This document shows, piece by piece, positions 5,879-13,525 of a stretch of DNA of 16,161 nucleotides (position 1 is its first letter; each line of letters starts with the position of its first letter). The stretch is from an uncultured Lachnospiraceae bacterium (GTDB taxonomy: Bacteria; Bacillota_A; Clostridia; Lachnospirales; Lachnospiraceae). A program made the position numbers and the translations under genes. The notes under the pieces were generated by a model. That model did not search any database. It was not told where the DNA came from and worked only from the letters and a program-made list of their open reading frames with translations. The stretch covers positions 1 to 16,161 of the forward strand of contig CAMOOZ010000007.1 in assembly GCA_946621895.1 (NCBI GenBank). The letters run 5' to 3'.

Positions 5879-8218
5879 ATGGATTTCAATAAGCTTTGCA
5901 CGCATTGCATGAGAGAATCAGACACGCAAAAGGGGCAGCCCTGCCCCCACTGCGGCCATCCCTATCAGCCCGATGTAGAGCTGCAGCATCAGCTCAGGCC
6001 CTTTACGGTGCTGAAGGGGAAATATCTGGTGGGCGATGTGCTGGGCGAGGGCGGCTTCGGCATCACCTATATCGGGCTGGATATGGAGCTGGAGTTCCGC
6101 GTGGCGATCAAGGAATTTTATCCCAATGGCTACGCCTCCAGAGAATCCGCGAATACCACGGAGCTGACGATCTATGCGGGTCAGAATGAGCAGACCGTGA
6201 TGAAATGGCGGGACAATTTTCTGAAGGAGGCCAGAAGCCTCGCGAAGGTGGCCAATCTTTCCGGCGTGGTGGGCGTAAGGGAGTTTTTCCAGGAAAACAA
6301 CACAGCCTACATCATCATGGATTATCTGGAGGGCCAGACCCTGAAGGACTATGCCCGCACGACGGGCGGCAGGATCCCGGCCTCCTTCCTGCTGCCGGCG
6401 ATGGAGCCCGTGATCCTGTCTCTTGCCGAGGTGCATAAGCAGGGCCTGATCCACCGCGACATCAGCCCGGACAACATTATGATGGCGCCGGACGGCTCCA
6501 TGAAGCTTTTGGATTTCGGCGCCGCCCGTGATTTTACCGCGGAAGGAGAAAAGAGCCTTTCCGTGATGCTGAAGCCCGGCTACGCGCCGGAGGAGCAGTA
6601 CCGCAGAAAAGGAGACCAGGGTCCCTGGTCTGATGTCTACGCAATGGCGGGGACCATCTATAAATGCCTGACGGGGACGACACCGCCGGAATCCATGGAA
6701 AGGCTGCGGAATGACACGCTTGTGCCGCCGAATCAGCTGGGAGCGGGTCTTTCCCCTGCCCAGGAGCAGGCGCTGCTGAAGGGCCTGGCCGTTTTCGCGG
6801 AAAACCGTTACCGCAGCATGGGAGAATTCCATCGGGATCTTTATCAGGCGGCAACGATCTCACCTGTGCCGGATTCCCGCACCGTAAGCCTCCAGGGCGT
6901 GGAGAAGACCGTGGCCTTCGTGCAGGACGCGAACGCCGCAGGACAGTTTACCCAGGGGCCGAACACGGGAGCACCGTTCCCGCAGGGGCCGAACACGGGA
7001 GTGCCGTTCACGCAGGGGCCGAATACGGGAGCGCCGTATACGCAGGGGCCGAATACGACAGCGCCGTACACGCAGGGGCCGTACACGCAGGCTCCCCCGA
7101 TGCCTCAGCCGAAGAAATCCTCCGCCGCGCTCTGGATCGTGCTGGGCGTGGTGGGCGTCGTCGTGATCGGGATCGGCGTTGGAGGCTTTCTGTTCTATCA
7201 GAATATCCGGCGTCAGACCACCGAGGCCCTGACTGCCGCGGAGGAGGCGGTCCTGGACTTCGGGGCCGAAATGGAAGAGGCTGCGGAGGAATGGGAGGAT
7301 GTGCAGCCTGAAGAGAGCGAGGGCGGCTCTTTGGCGGAAGAGGCCGCAGAACCCTCCTCTTCGGGGTCCTATTCCTCCTGGGGCGGACGCGATCAGTTTG
7401 AGGGGCTGATGATGGACGCGGCGGCCATGGAGCAGAGCGGGGATTTCGGCGAGGCCAGGGACGCGCTGGCGGATGCCGCGCAGCTGGCGGCGGATGCCGG
7501 TCTGCTGGAGGCGGTGCAGGACGATGTGAAAAGCGGCTATCAGAGCTATACGGAGAGCGTAAAGAATTATATCAACAACAGTCTGCTGATCCAGCAGTTT
7601 AACGCGACGATCTTTCTGGAGATCCGGAATCAGGTGGAGAGGGCGGACAAGCTGGCGGATAAGCTGAAGGAGATGGGCTATACACTCCGGAAGGATGAGG
7701 ATCTTGAGGAGCTTTCGATCAAACAGGGAAGGGATAAGATGATCTCCATGTTTGACAATGAAGCCCGTGCCTCCGTCTATTCCCGCACCACGGTATGGGA
7801 GCTGATGAAGGGCCTCGGTGATGATGAGGGAAATTATCTCGGCGGAAGCACAGACCTGGATGATCCGTTAAGGCGCCGTTATGCCTATGCCTATGCGGGG
7901 CATCTCCACTCCGAGCTGGAAAAAGGAAATACGGATCAGATGTATGTGATCGCCCATCTGGAAAATACGGACTATAATCCGATCCTCTTAAAGCTTTTAT
8001 CGGATAAAGGGGATTCTTCGGCCTCCGAGCTGGTGGGCTATTTTGTAAACGATATCATGCGGGGCAATCAGCACGCCTCGGATTTTACCAACGCGAGGCT
8101 GGACCGTTTCGGGGATTACTGGTATTTCAACAATCCCAATGAGCTGGATCAGGAAAACTGCTGCACACCGGCAAACAGAGAGGATTTTATCAACATGGGG
8201 AGGGGTGAGTATCGATGA
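5879..8218 (+). CDS. Transmembrane Ser/Thr protein kinase with N-terminal zinc ribbon and unassigned outer domain
   Basis: A 779-residue paralog of the first kinase. The zinc ribbon cysteines fall at identical positions (7, 10, 22, 25), as do GEGGFG at 56-61, Lys78, HRD at 192-194, Asn199 and DFG Asp212. The catalytic loop is again HRDISPDN, while the APE region here is APEEQ. The linker carries five 10-residue units of the TQGPNTGAPY type (358-407), unlike the linker of the first kinase. One membrane helix (about 418-441) is followed by an acidic, Ala/Glu-rich stalk and a mostly helical outer region of about 280 residues. That region has no YARHG motif and no domain I recognise; residues around 505-545 look like a TPR-type helical hairpin. 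The same kinase core is thus joined to a different sensor. The gene forms a pair with the preceding PP2C, and its stop codon overlaps the next start. Confidence 0.95.
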   Translation: MDFNKLCTHCMRESDTQKGQPCPHCGHPYQPDVELQHQLRPFTVLKGKYLVGDVLGEGGFGITYIGLDMELEFRVAIKEFYPNGYASRESANTTELTIYAGQNEQTVMKWRDNFLKEARSLAKVANLSGVVGVREFFQENNTAYIIMDYLEGQTLKDYARTTGGRIPASFLLPAMEPVILSLAEVHKQGLIHRDISPDNIMMAPDGSMKLLDFGAARDFTAEGEKSLSVMLKPGYAPEEQYRRKGDQGPWSDVYAMAGTIYKCLTGTTPPESMERLRNDTLVPPNQLGAGLSPAQEQALLKGLAVFAENRYRSMGEFHRDLYQAATISPVPDSRTVSLQGVEKTVAFVQDANAAGQFTQGPNTGAPFPQGPNTGVPFTQGPNTGAPYTQGPNTTAPYTQGPYTQAPPMPQPKKSSAALWIVLGVVGVVVIGIGVGGFLFYQNIRRQTTEALTAAEEAVLDFGAEMEEAAEEWEDVQPEESEGGSLAEEAAEPSSSGSYSSWGGRDQFEGLMMDAAAMEQSGDFGEARDALADAAQLAADAGLLEAVQDDVKSGYQSYTESVKNYINNSLLIQQFNATIFLEIRNQVERADKLADKLKEMGYTLRKDEDLEELSIKQGRDKMISMFDNEARASVYSRTTVWELMKGLGDDEGNYLGGSTDLDDPLRRRYAYAYAGHLHSELEKGNTDQMYVIAHLENTDYNPILLKLLSDKGDSSASELVGYFVNDIMRGNQHASDFTNARLDRFGDYWYFNNPNELDQENCCTPANREDFINMGRGEYR
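6950..7099 (+). repeat. Five 30-bp in-frame repeats in the second kinase linker
   Basis: Units begin at 6950, 6980, 7010, 7040 and 7070 and encode decapeptides of the form TQGPNTGAPF/Y, the last one degenerate. They form a flexible cytoplasmic linker between the kinase domain and the membrane helix. Near-identical DNA units of this kind can change copy number by slippage or recombination without breaking the frame. Confidence 0.9.
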
Positions 8219-9321
8219 GAAAAAGCCTGTCCGTGCTTAAGGCATGGCGCCGGTTATGCGCCGGAGCGCTGATCAGGAACCGGATGGAAAAAGCCTTTGC
8301 GCACCTTGCCGAAAAAACCACGGGAGCTGTTTGTTTCGCCAAAGGATCGGATAAGGTTATTTCGCGGCGGTTCCTCAGGATCGGGATGATGGCAGCGGGG
8401 CTGATCACGGGGATCGCCTTTGCAGGTGCCGCTCTTCCCGCAAAGGCAAGGGAGATCCTGCCGCAGCAGAATCCCTACAGCGCCTTTCTGGTGCCCACGC
8501 AGCTCACTTTTTTTGAGGGCCGTTTTTTCCTGACCGACTGCTATCACGACCGGGTGCTCATCGCAAGGGAGGCCGGCACGCCCCCCCGCCAGTGGCAGGC
8601 AATGGACGCGGCCTTTGACGATCCTCATGCGGTCGCCTTTGACGGGCAGATCTATCTGGTGGTGGACACGGAACACAACAGCGTCGTGACCTACAGGCGC
8701 AGGGGCGAGGTCTTTGAGGAGCTGCAGCGGATCGGCGGTGTGGGCACAAGGCCCCATTATGTGGTCTGGCAGGACGGCATCTTCTATGTCTGGAGCTCGA
8801 TGACCGGCGAGATGTATCTTTTTGCCAGGGATGAGCTCCCCGGATCCTTTCAGATCCATCTGCAGGAGGTGAAGGCGCTGCCGAACCTCCTGGGCAGCTA
8901 TGTCCGCTCCTTCCTGATCGAGGATGACAGGATCTATCTGCCCTGCGTGAATTTAAAATGCATCTGCGCGGTGGATAAGGAGAGCTTTGCGCTGAAGGAG
9001 GTTTATCCCGTCCCGGATGAGGTGGCAGGGATCGTGCAGATCGTAAAGATCGAAGACATGTATTATATCACCGTGTCCACGGACAGCCTGGGCGATCATG
9101 CAAAGGCCTGCTTCATCCGCACGCCGTCGCTTGCCGCGCTGTCCGATCCGCAGACCGGCTATGAGGTGATCACCGGCCAGGTGGGCGGCGTGCCCTATTA
9201 CCTGACCAATATCGGAAACTCCTGGTACGGACCCGTGCCCAGAGGGGACGGGAGATCCACGATCCTGCGGTTTGATGTGTTCATGCATAAGATCTTTAAT
9301 GTGAAAGAATACACCTTTTGA
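8215..9321 (+). CDS. Exported beta-propeller-like protein (NHL/YncE-like repeats)
   Basis: About 368 residues. Repeated segments of 40-50 residues with the pattern hydrophobic-xx-G/D-x-IYL-V-D (FFEGRFFLTDCYHDRV, VAFDGQIYLVVDTEHN, VVWQDGIFYVWSS, LIEDDRIYLPCVN) suggest a beta-propeller. A hydrophobic segment after an Arg-Arg pair, about residues 53-78 and ending in AKA, looks like a signal peptide or anchor, so the propeller is probably outside. About 50 residues come before it, unusually long for a signal peptide; an internal ATG at 8386 (Met58) is an alternative start but would lose the basic stretch. The ATG at 8215 overlaps the kinase stop codon (ATGA) and has a strong GGGAGGGGTGAG site. 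No catalytic motif is seen; the role may be binding or scaffolding. The family is not identified with certainty. Confidence 0.8.
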   Translation: MRKSLSVLKAWRRLCAGALIRNRMEKAFAHLAEKTTGAVCFAKGSDKVISRRFLRIGMMAAGLITGIAFAGAALPAKAREILPQQNPYSAFLVPTQLTFFEGRFFLTDCYHDRVLIAREAGTPPRQWQAMDAAFDDPHAVAFDGQIYLVVDTEHNSVVTYRRRGEVFEELQRIGGVGTRPHYVVWQDGIFYVWSSMTGEMYLFARDELPGSFQIHLQEVKALPNLLGSYVRSFLIEDDRIYLPCVNLKCICAVDKESFALKEVYPVPDEVAGIVQIVKIEDMYYITVSTDSLGDHAKACFIRTPSLAALSDPQTGYEVITGQVGGVPYYLTNIGNSWYGPVPRGDGRSTILRFDVFMHKIFNVKEYTF

Positions 9322-10535
9322 AGAAAAAAAAGAATAAAACACTGCTGATCGTCCTGTTGATCGTCTGCGCCGTTTTGTGTACGGCGGTGATCGGGGTTCT
9401 GGGATTTGCGCTGCTTTCGGATCTGCGGGAGAGGCCTGCCGAAATCCCGGCATCTGAGCCGGAAGGCATTCCGTCGATCGAAATGCTGCCGGAGGAGACT
9501 GCGGAGGAGGGAGCGCCGGCGGAGGAGCCGCCTTCCCTGCCGCCGCCGGAGGAGCCCGCCGGACCGTCAGAGGAGATCCTGGAAACGGAGGAGGAGATTG
9601 CCGCCTACTGGGACGAAAAGAACTATCCGCCTCCGGAATACGCGTTTACGACGGAGGAATTATCCCTTAAGCTTCCGGGCATCTCCAGAAGCTACCGGAT
9701 CGCCTGGGTCAGCGATCTGCATATGATCACGGATCACGAGCCCGGGGAAGGCGTCATCGCGGAGCAGCTGAGAGCCGTGCAGAATCGTTATGAGGAGCTG
9801 CCCGTGACCGCGGATGGGAAGGTGCATGCAGAGGAGCTCTGGGACGAGGTGGTGGCCTTTCTGAATTACGGGCGCTTCGATGCGGTGATCTTCGGGGGGG
9901 ATATGATCGACTATTGCTCCGCCGCCAATGTCAGCCGCCTGAAGGAGGGAATGGAAAGGCTGGATCCCCGGATCAGGCAGCTCTACCTCAGGGCCGATCA
10001 TGACTATGGAAACTGGTATGGCGGAATGAAATTTACGGAAGCCCGGGCAAAGGACATCCAGGCGGAGATCGACGGGGATCTTCCGGAGGATAAGCGCCTT
10101 GTCTTCGGCAGCGAAGAGGAGCCGGAGCTGATGATCATCGGCGTGAATGATTCCACACTGAATATGCCGGATGAGCAGAAGGAGCAGCTGTTGGGCTGGG
10201 CAAAGGAGGCCGAAGAAAAGGACATTCCGCTGATCGCCTGCACCCATGTGCCCTATGCTTCCATGACGGATTCCTCGCTGAAGCAGCTTTCCATGAAGGT
10301 GAGGAATCAGGTCTATTACTGGAACAGTGACGGTTCCCCGGGGCATTTTATCCCCAACGCGAACACCTGGGAATACATGCAGATGCTTTACCGGGAGGAC
10401 ACGCCGGTGAACCTGGTGCTGGCAGGCCATCTTCATGCCTCCTGGGAGGGAAAGCTGAACGGCGACTTAAAGCAGCACATTTTCGGCCCGGCCTTTGACG
10501 GCCATCTGGGGGTGATCAGTGTCATTCCGGATTAA
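9318..10535 (+). CDS. Membrane-anchored calcineurin-like metallophosphoesterase
   Basis: About 405 residues. A lysine-rich N-terminus and one hydrophobic helix (about 8-33) act as a signal anchor, followed by an acidic Pro/Glu-rich spacer to about residue 95. The catalytic domain has the metallophosphoesterase motifs SDLH (Asp133, His135), GGD (Asp195), a DHD motif at 227-229, THVPY (His310) and GHLH (His371, His373). The third motif is usually GNHD/E; here the Asn is replaced by Asp227. The enzyme would hydrolyse a phosphate ester outside the membrane; the substrate (phosphoprotein, nucleotide, teichoic acid or lipid) cannot be told from sequence. The start is TTG at 9318, overlapping the preceding stop (TTGA), with no strong ribosome site. 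It gives a coherent basic N-terminus, and coupled translation is likely. Confidence 0.87.
   Translation: MKKKKNKTLLIVLLIVCAVLCTAVIGVLGFALLSDLRERPAEIPASEPEGIPSIEMLPEETAEEGAPAEEPPSLPPPEEPAGPSEEILETEEEIAAYWDEKNYPPPEYAFTTEELSLKLPGISRSYRIAWVSDLHMITDHEPGEGVIAEQLRAVQNRYEELPVTADGKVHAEELWDEVVAFLNYGRFDAVIFGGDMIDYCSAANVSRLKEGMERLDPRIRQLYLRADHDYGNWYGGMKFTEARAKDIQAEIDGDLPEDKRLVFGSEEEPELMIIGVNDSTLNMPDEQKEQLLGWAKEAEEKDIPLIACTHVPYASMTDSSLKQLSMKVRNQVYYWNSDGSPGHFIPNANTWEYMQMLYREDTPVNLVLAGHLHASWEGKLNGDLKQHIFGPAFDGHLGVISVIPD
10508..10515 (+). promoter_or_regulatory. Ribosome binding site for the GTG start of the peptidase gene
   Basis: GGGGGTGA lies three bases before GTG 10519, inside the 3' end of the metallophosphoesterase gene. 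It supports the overlapping GTG start over the ATG at 10561, which has no such site. Confidence 0.6.
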
Positions 10536-12840
10536 GAAAAGCAGTCAGTTACATGCGGGAATGGCATTCACCATTGTCTGGCTCACTGCTGTTCTTCTGC
10601 TCTGCGCCTGCGCGATAAACCGTCCGTGGCCGGGAACAATGCCGGAGGAAGGTCCCTTTTCAGACGAGCCCCTTGCCGAGGGCGGCCTGCCGGAAGGGGA
10701 AGCGGAGGGCTCTCCCGAATCGGAACCGGAGGAAGCAGACGGGGAAGAAGGAACGGCGGAAGCGCTGGCGGATATGCCGCGGGAGGAGTTCGGCCCGATC
10801 CAGAAAAACGACGGGATATCCGCTCTGCCGGCATATCCGTTTACCTCCGGAAAGGCGGAGGGCTATACAAACGCGGAAAGCGGCATGATCCGCTATGTCG
10901 TTTATGTCGAAACGGATTATGACACTGACGGGGACGGCAAACGGGATCTGGTCAAAACCATCGTGCAGCTGCCGAGGGCCGCGCTGGAGGGGGAATACAA
11001 GGCCTCGGTGATCTATGAGGCGAGGCCCTATTCCCCGGGAATGCAGACGGCGAAATTCGGCATTGAAACCCTTCCCCGGGAAACGGATTTTACGCCCGAA
11101 AGCCTTTATGTCTCCCCGCCCGCGAGGATCCCGGAAAGAGAGGCGGACACGAAAGAAGCGGCCCGTCTGGCTGACCCTTCGGACTGGTATTATCAGACAA
11201 AGGCGGATCGGGCGATCTCCGCGCAGACCGGGGTCGATCTCCATGAATACGGGACGCTTGACGCCTATGATTATTTCCTCTGCAGAGGCTATGCGGTGGT
11301 GCAGACAGGCGGCCTTGGCACCTACGGCTCTGAGGGCATCTGCTGCACGGGGCTGGAAGCGGAGACGGCGGCCGCGGCAGCCGTGATCGAATGGCTCACC
11401 GGGGACAGGCCGGCCTTTCTGGATAAGGAGGGCACCGTCCTGATCAGGGCCGACTGGTGCAGCGGCAGGGTCGGCATGATCGGGCGCTCCTATGCAGGCG
11501 CGATCGCCTACCAGACCGCGACCACCGGGGTAAAGGGGCTGAAGACCATTGTCCCCATTGCCGGGATCGCCGGCTGGTATAACTATGTGAATTCACAGGG
11601 GATAGACAGAAAGGACGGACATTACGGTTTCCTGCACAATCTTTCCGCCGTCTGTTCCGCGGGGATCGCGGAGGGGCAGCGGGATAAGCAGGTGGAAGAG
11701 CGCTTAAGATCGTTTCTCTCCTGGGAAAGCCGGGCCCAGAGCAGCCTGCAGGGAGACTACGGCCCCTTCTGGGAGCTGGTGGATTATCACGATAAGACGG
11801 AAAAGCTGAAGGCATCGGCGCTGATCATACAGGGCTTAAACGATTCCGAGGTGTTTCCCGGACAGGCGGAGCTTATGCGGCAGGCGTTTCGGGAGGCTGG
11901 CTGCAAAGCGACCCTCTTTCTGCATCAGAATGGGCATATCAGCCCCGCGGATGAGGAAACGCACACGGAGATCCTGTATCAGGGAGAGCTTTTTGAGGAG
12001 CTGCTGAACAAATGGTTTTCCCATTATCTGCTGGGGCTTGATAACGGCGCGGATGCCTGGCCGGAGGCGATCATACAGAGCAATCTGGACGGCAGCTTTT
12101 CTGTCTGCGAGGAGCTGGATGCCCATGAACGCCGGGAATTCATCCCCGAAGGCGGGAAAACAAAGGTGACTTCCCGGCTGAACCATAGCCTCACCGAGGA
12201 TATCCTTTCTGCGGCAAACGGAACGGCGGACGCGCACACGGAATGCTGGACCTTTGATCAGGAGAGGCCGCTTGAGATAAGGGGAAGGGGAGAGGTGCAG
12301 CTGCGGATCGCCCTTGCGGATGCCTCCGCGAAAGAGCAGATGCTGAGCGCCCTGCTCGTGGATGAGTCCGCGGGCAATTTCGACGCCTTTGTCTATACGC
12401 CGGGGCAGTTCAGGCTGCCGAATCTGGTTGTCCGGCGGGACGGAGCCGAAAAGGGAGAAGGGACTGAGCCCTACGATCTGGTGGAATGGGGAATGACCTC
12501 CGTGCGAAAAAAGCTGATCACCCAGGGGCATCTGGATCTGCGGGATCCCCAGGCCGGCCTTTCGCCGGAAAGCGCGATGCAGGGCGGGGAAAAGCCGGAG
12601 AGCGGCGTATTCCGGGATTATGTCCTTTATCTGGAGCCCACCTGCTACACCGTGGCGCCGGGGCATCAGCTGAGGCTTTATCTGACGGGCTATCAGGGCA
12701 ACGCGCTGGATGTGGCAGCGGCGATGGCAGCCAAAAGGGGCCTGCCCGGTGAGCGGGATTTCAGCATTTACAGCTTTACGATAGACCGCGCCGAAAGCAG
12801 GCTGATCCTTCCTGCGGCAGCGGAGGATAAAAGCCCTTGA
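10519..12840 (+). CDS. Lipoprotein X-Pro dipeptidyl-peptidase, S15 family
   Basis: About 773 residues. A hydrophobic N-terminus ends in the lipobox-like LCAC with Cys31, so the protein is probably a lipoprotein on the outer face of the membrane. An acidic Gly/Glu/Ser linker follows. The S15 alpha/beta-hydrolase core shows the nucleophile motif GRSYAG with Ser324, Asp442 in QGLNDSEV and His473 in NGHI. The spacing of this triad (118 and 31 residues) is close to that of lactococcal PepX (Ser348, Asp468, His498). The DTDGDGKRDL segment near residue 140 matches the DxDxDGKxD stretch at the start of the hydrolase domain in this family. The C-terminal part fits the PepX_C beta-sandwich. The enzyme would release X-Pro dipeptides from peptides outside the cell; a CocE-like acyl esterase is a less likely alternative. 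It overlaps the preceding gene by 17 bases. Confidence 0.9.
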   Translation: MSFRIKKSSQLHAGMAFTIVWLTAVLLLCACAINRPWPGTMPEEGPFSDEPLAEGGLPEGEAEGSPESEPEEADGEEGTAEALADMPREEFGPIQKNDGISALPAYPFTSGKAEGYTNAESGMIRYVVYVETDYDTDGDGKRDLVKTIVQLPRAALEGEYKASVIYEARPYSPGMQTAKFGIETLPRETDFTPESLYVSPPARIPEREADTKEAARLADPSDWYYQTKADRAISAQTGVDLHEYGTLDAYDYFLCRGYAVVQTGGLGTYGSEGICCTGLEAETAAAAAVIEWLTGDRPAFLDKEGTVLIRADWCSGRVGMIGRSYAGAIAYQTATTGVKGLKTIVPIAGIAGWYNYVNSQGIDRKDGHYGFLHNLSAVCSAGIAEGQRDKQVEERLRSFLSWESRAQSSLQGDYGPFWELVDYHDKTEKLKASALIIQGLNDSEVFPGQAELMRQAFREAGCKATLFLHQNGHISPADEETHTEILYQGELFEELLNKWFSHYLLGLDNGADAWPEAIIQSNLDGSFSVCEELDAHERREFIPEGGKTKVTSRLNHSLTEDILSAANGTADAHTECWTFDQERPLEIRGRGEVQLRIALADASAKEQMLSALLVDESAGNFDAFVYTPGQFRLPNLVVRRDGAEKGEGTEPYDLVEWGMTSVRKKLITQGHLDLRDPQAGLSPESAMQGGEKPESGVFRDYVLYLEPTCYTVAPGHQLRLYLTGYQGNALDVAAAMAAKRGLPGERDFSIYSFTIDRAESRLILPAAAEDKSP

Positions 12841-12854
12841 TCTGGCGTTGAAAA

Positions 12855-12876
12855 CGGAAAAACCCCCGATTTTCCG
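12855..12876. other. Hairpin upstream of the coiled-coil/zinc-ribbon gene
   Basis: CGGAAAA (12855-12861) and TTTTCCG (12870-12876) form a 7-bp stem with an 8-base loop containing five C. It lies between the peptidase stop codon and the ribosome site of the next gene. No T run follows, so it is a poor intrinsic terminator. The 51-base gap around it is one of the larger breaks in the gene run and may mark a transcript boundary. Confidence 0.4.
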
Positions 12877-12891
12877 GGAAAAGAGGTGGAT

Positions 12892-13521
12892 ATGGCAGGA
12901 ATAAACGAAACGATCAACAGCTTTGTGGATACCACGGACAGGCTGGTTCAGGACGGGCTGACGAAGTGGGACAGATTCTCTGAGGAGCGAAAGCTGAAAA
13001 CGGAAAACGCGGCGCTGCAGAAGGAGATCGACGCGATCTGCGCGAAAGCGGGAGAAGCGGCGTATCAGGAATTTAAGGCAGGCGGGAGCGTGTCCGTGTC
13101 TCTCCTTGAGGAGAGCTTTGGCAAGGCGAAGGAAAAGGAAGCGCAGATCGAGGGTAATCTTCAGCGGATCGGGCAGCTGAGAGAGGAAGCCCGTCTGGAG
13201 GCGGAGCAAAGGGCCAGAGAAAAGGAAGAGAGCCGGCAGAAAAAGGCACAGGAGCCCGGGGAGTCCGCAGAAGTAAAGGACGAAGAAGGAAAGGCGGCGG
13301 AAAACGCGGCGGCCGGATCCGGCGAGCCGGCAAAGCCTGCCGATTTCGATCGGGATAATGCGGAATTCTGGGGTAATTCCGCTTCTCCCTATGCGAAGTA
13401 TCAGACCGGAGGGAAGCTTTACTGCCCGGTCTGCGGAGGAGAGAATTACGGCGGCTATCTGTATTGCGTAAAATGCGGCAGGGCGTTAGGTGCCTTAAAG
13501 GATGCAAAAAGGGAGGATTAA
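12892..13521 (+). CDS. Coiled-coil protein with C-terminal zinc ribbon
   Basis: About 209 residues, with no signal peptide or membrane helix. The first 120 residues are highly charged and heptad-like and are expected to form helices or a coiled coil. A Glu/Ala/Lys-rich low-complexity segment follows. The C-terminus carries a C4 zinc ribbon (Cys178, Cys181, Cys192, Cys195) with YCPVCGG and YCVKCGRAL. The protein has no known catalytic motif. Zinc ribbons of this type also open both kinases here, which suggests shared protein-interaction surfaces. The start at 12892 is supported by AGAGGTG five bases upstream; an in-frame GTG at 12886 overlaps that site and is unlikely. Five bases separate its stop codon from the next start at 13526, whose ribosome site lies within this gene's end. 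The function is not known. Confidence 0.8.
   Translation: MAGINETINSFVDTTDRLVQDGLTKWDRFSEERKLKTENAALQKEIDAICAKAGEAAYQEFKAGGSVSVSLLEESFGKAKEKEAQIEGNLQRIGQLREEARLEAEQRAREKEESRQKKAQEPGESAEVKDEEGKAAENAAAGSGEPAKPADFDRDNAEFWGNSASPYAKYQTGGKLYCPVCGGENYGGYLYCVKCGRALGALKDAKRED
13511..13516 (+). promoter_or_regulatory. Ribosome binding site deciding the repeat-tail membrane protein start
   Basis: GGGAGG lies nine bases before ATG 13526, within the last codons of the zinc-ribbon gene. An earlier in-frame ATG at 13502 would place this site inside the coding region, so 13526 is preferred. Confidence 0.65.
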
Positions 13522-13525
13522 AGCA

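Noticed and set aside
6950..7099. Regular 30-bp units suggesting a CRISPR array
   Set aside because: The units are contiguous without unique spacers, stay in frame within the kinase gene and encode a simple linker.
12855..12876. Intrinsic terminator after the peptidase gene
   Set aside because: The stem is AT-rich at the loop end, and the T residues are part of the stem rather than a trailing run.
11836..13209. Long open frame of 457 codons on the - strand
   Set aside because: It is antisense to the catalytic part of the S15 peptidase and the zinc-ribbon gene and has no domain or ribosome site supporting it.
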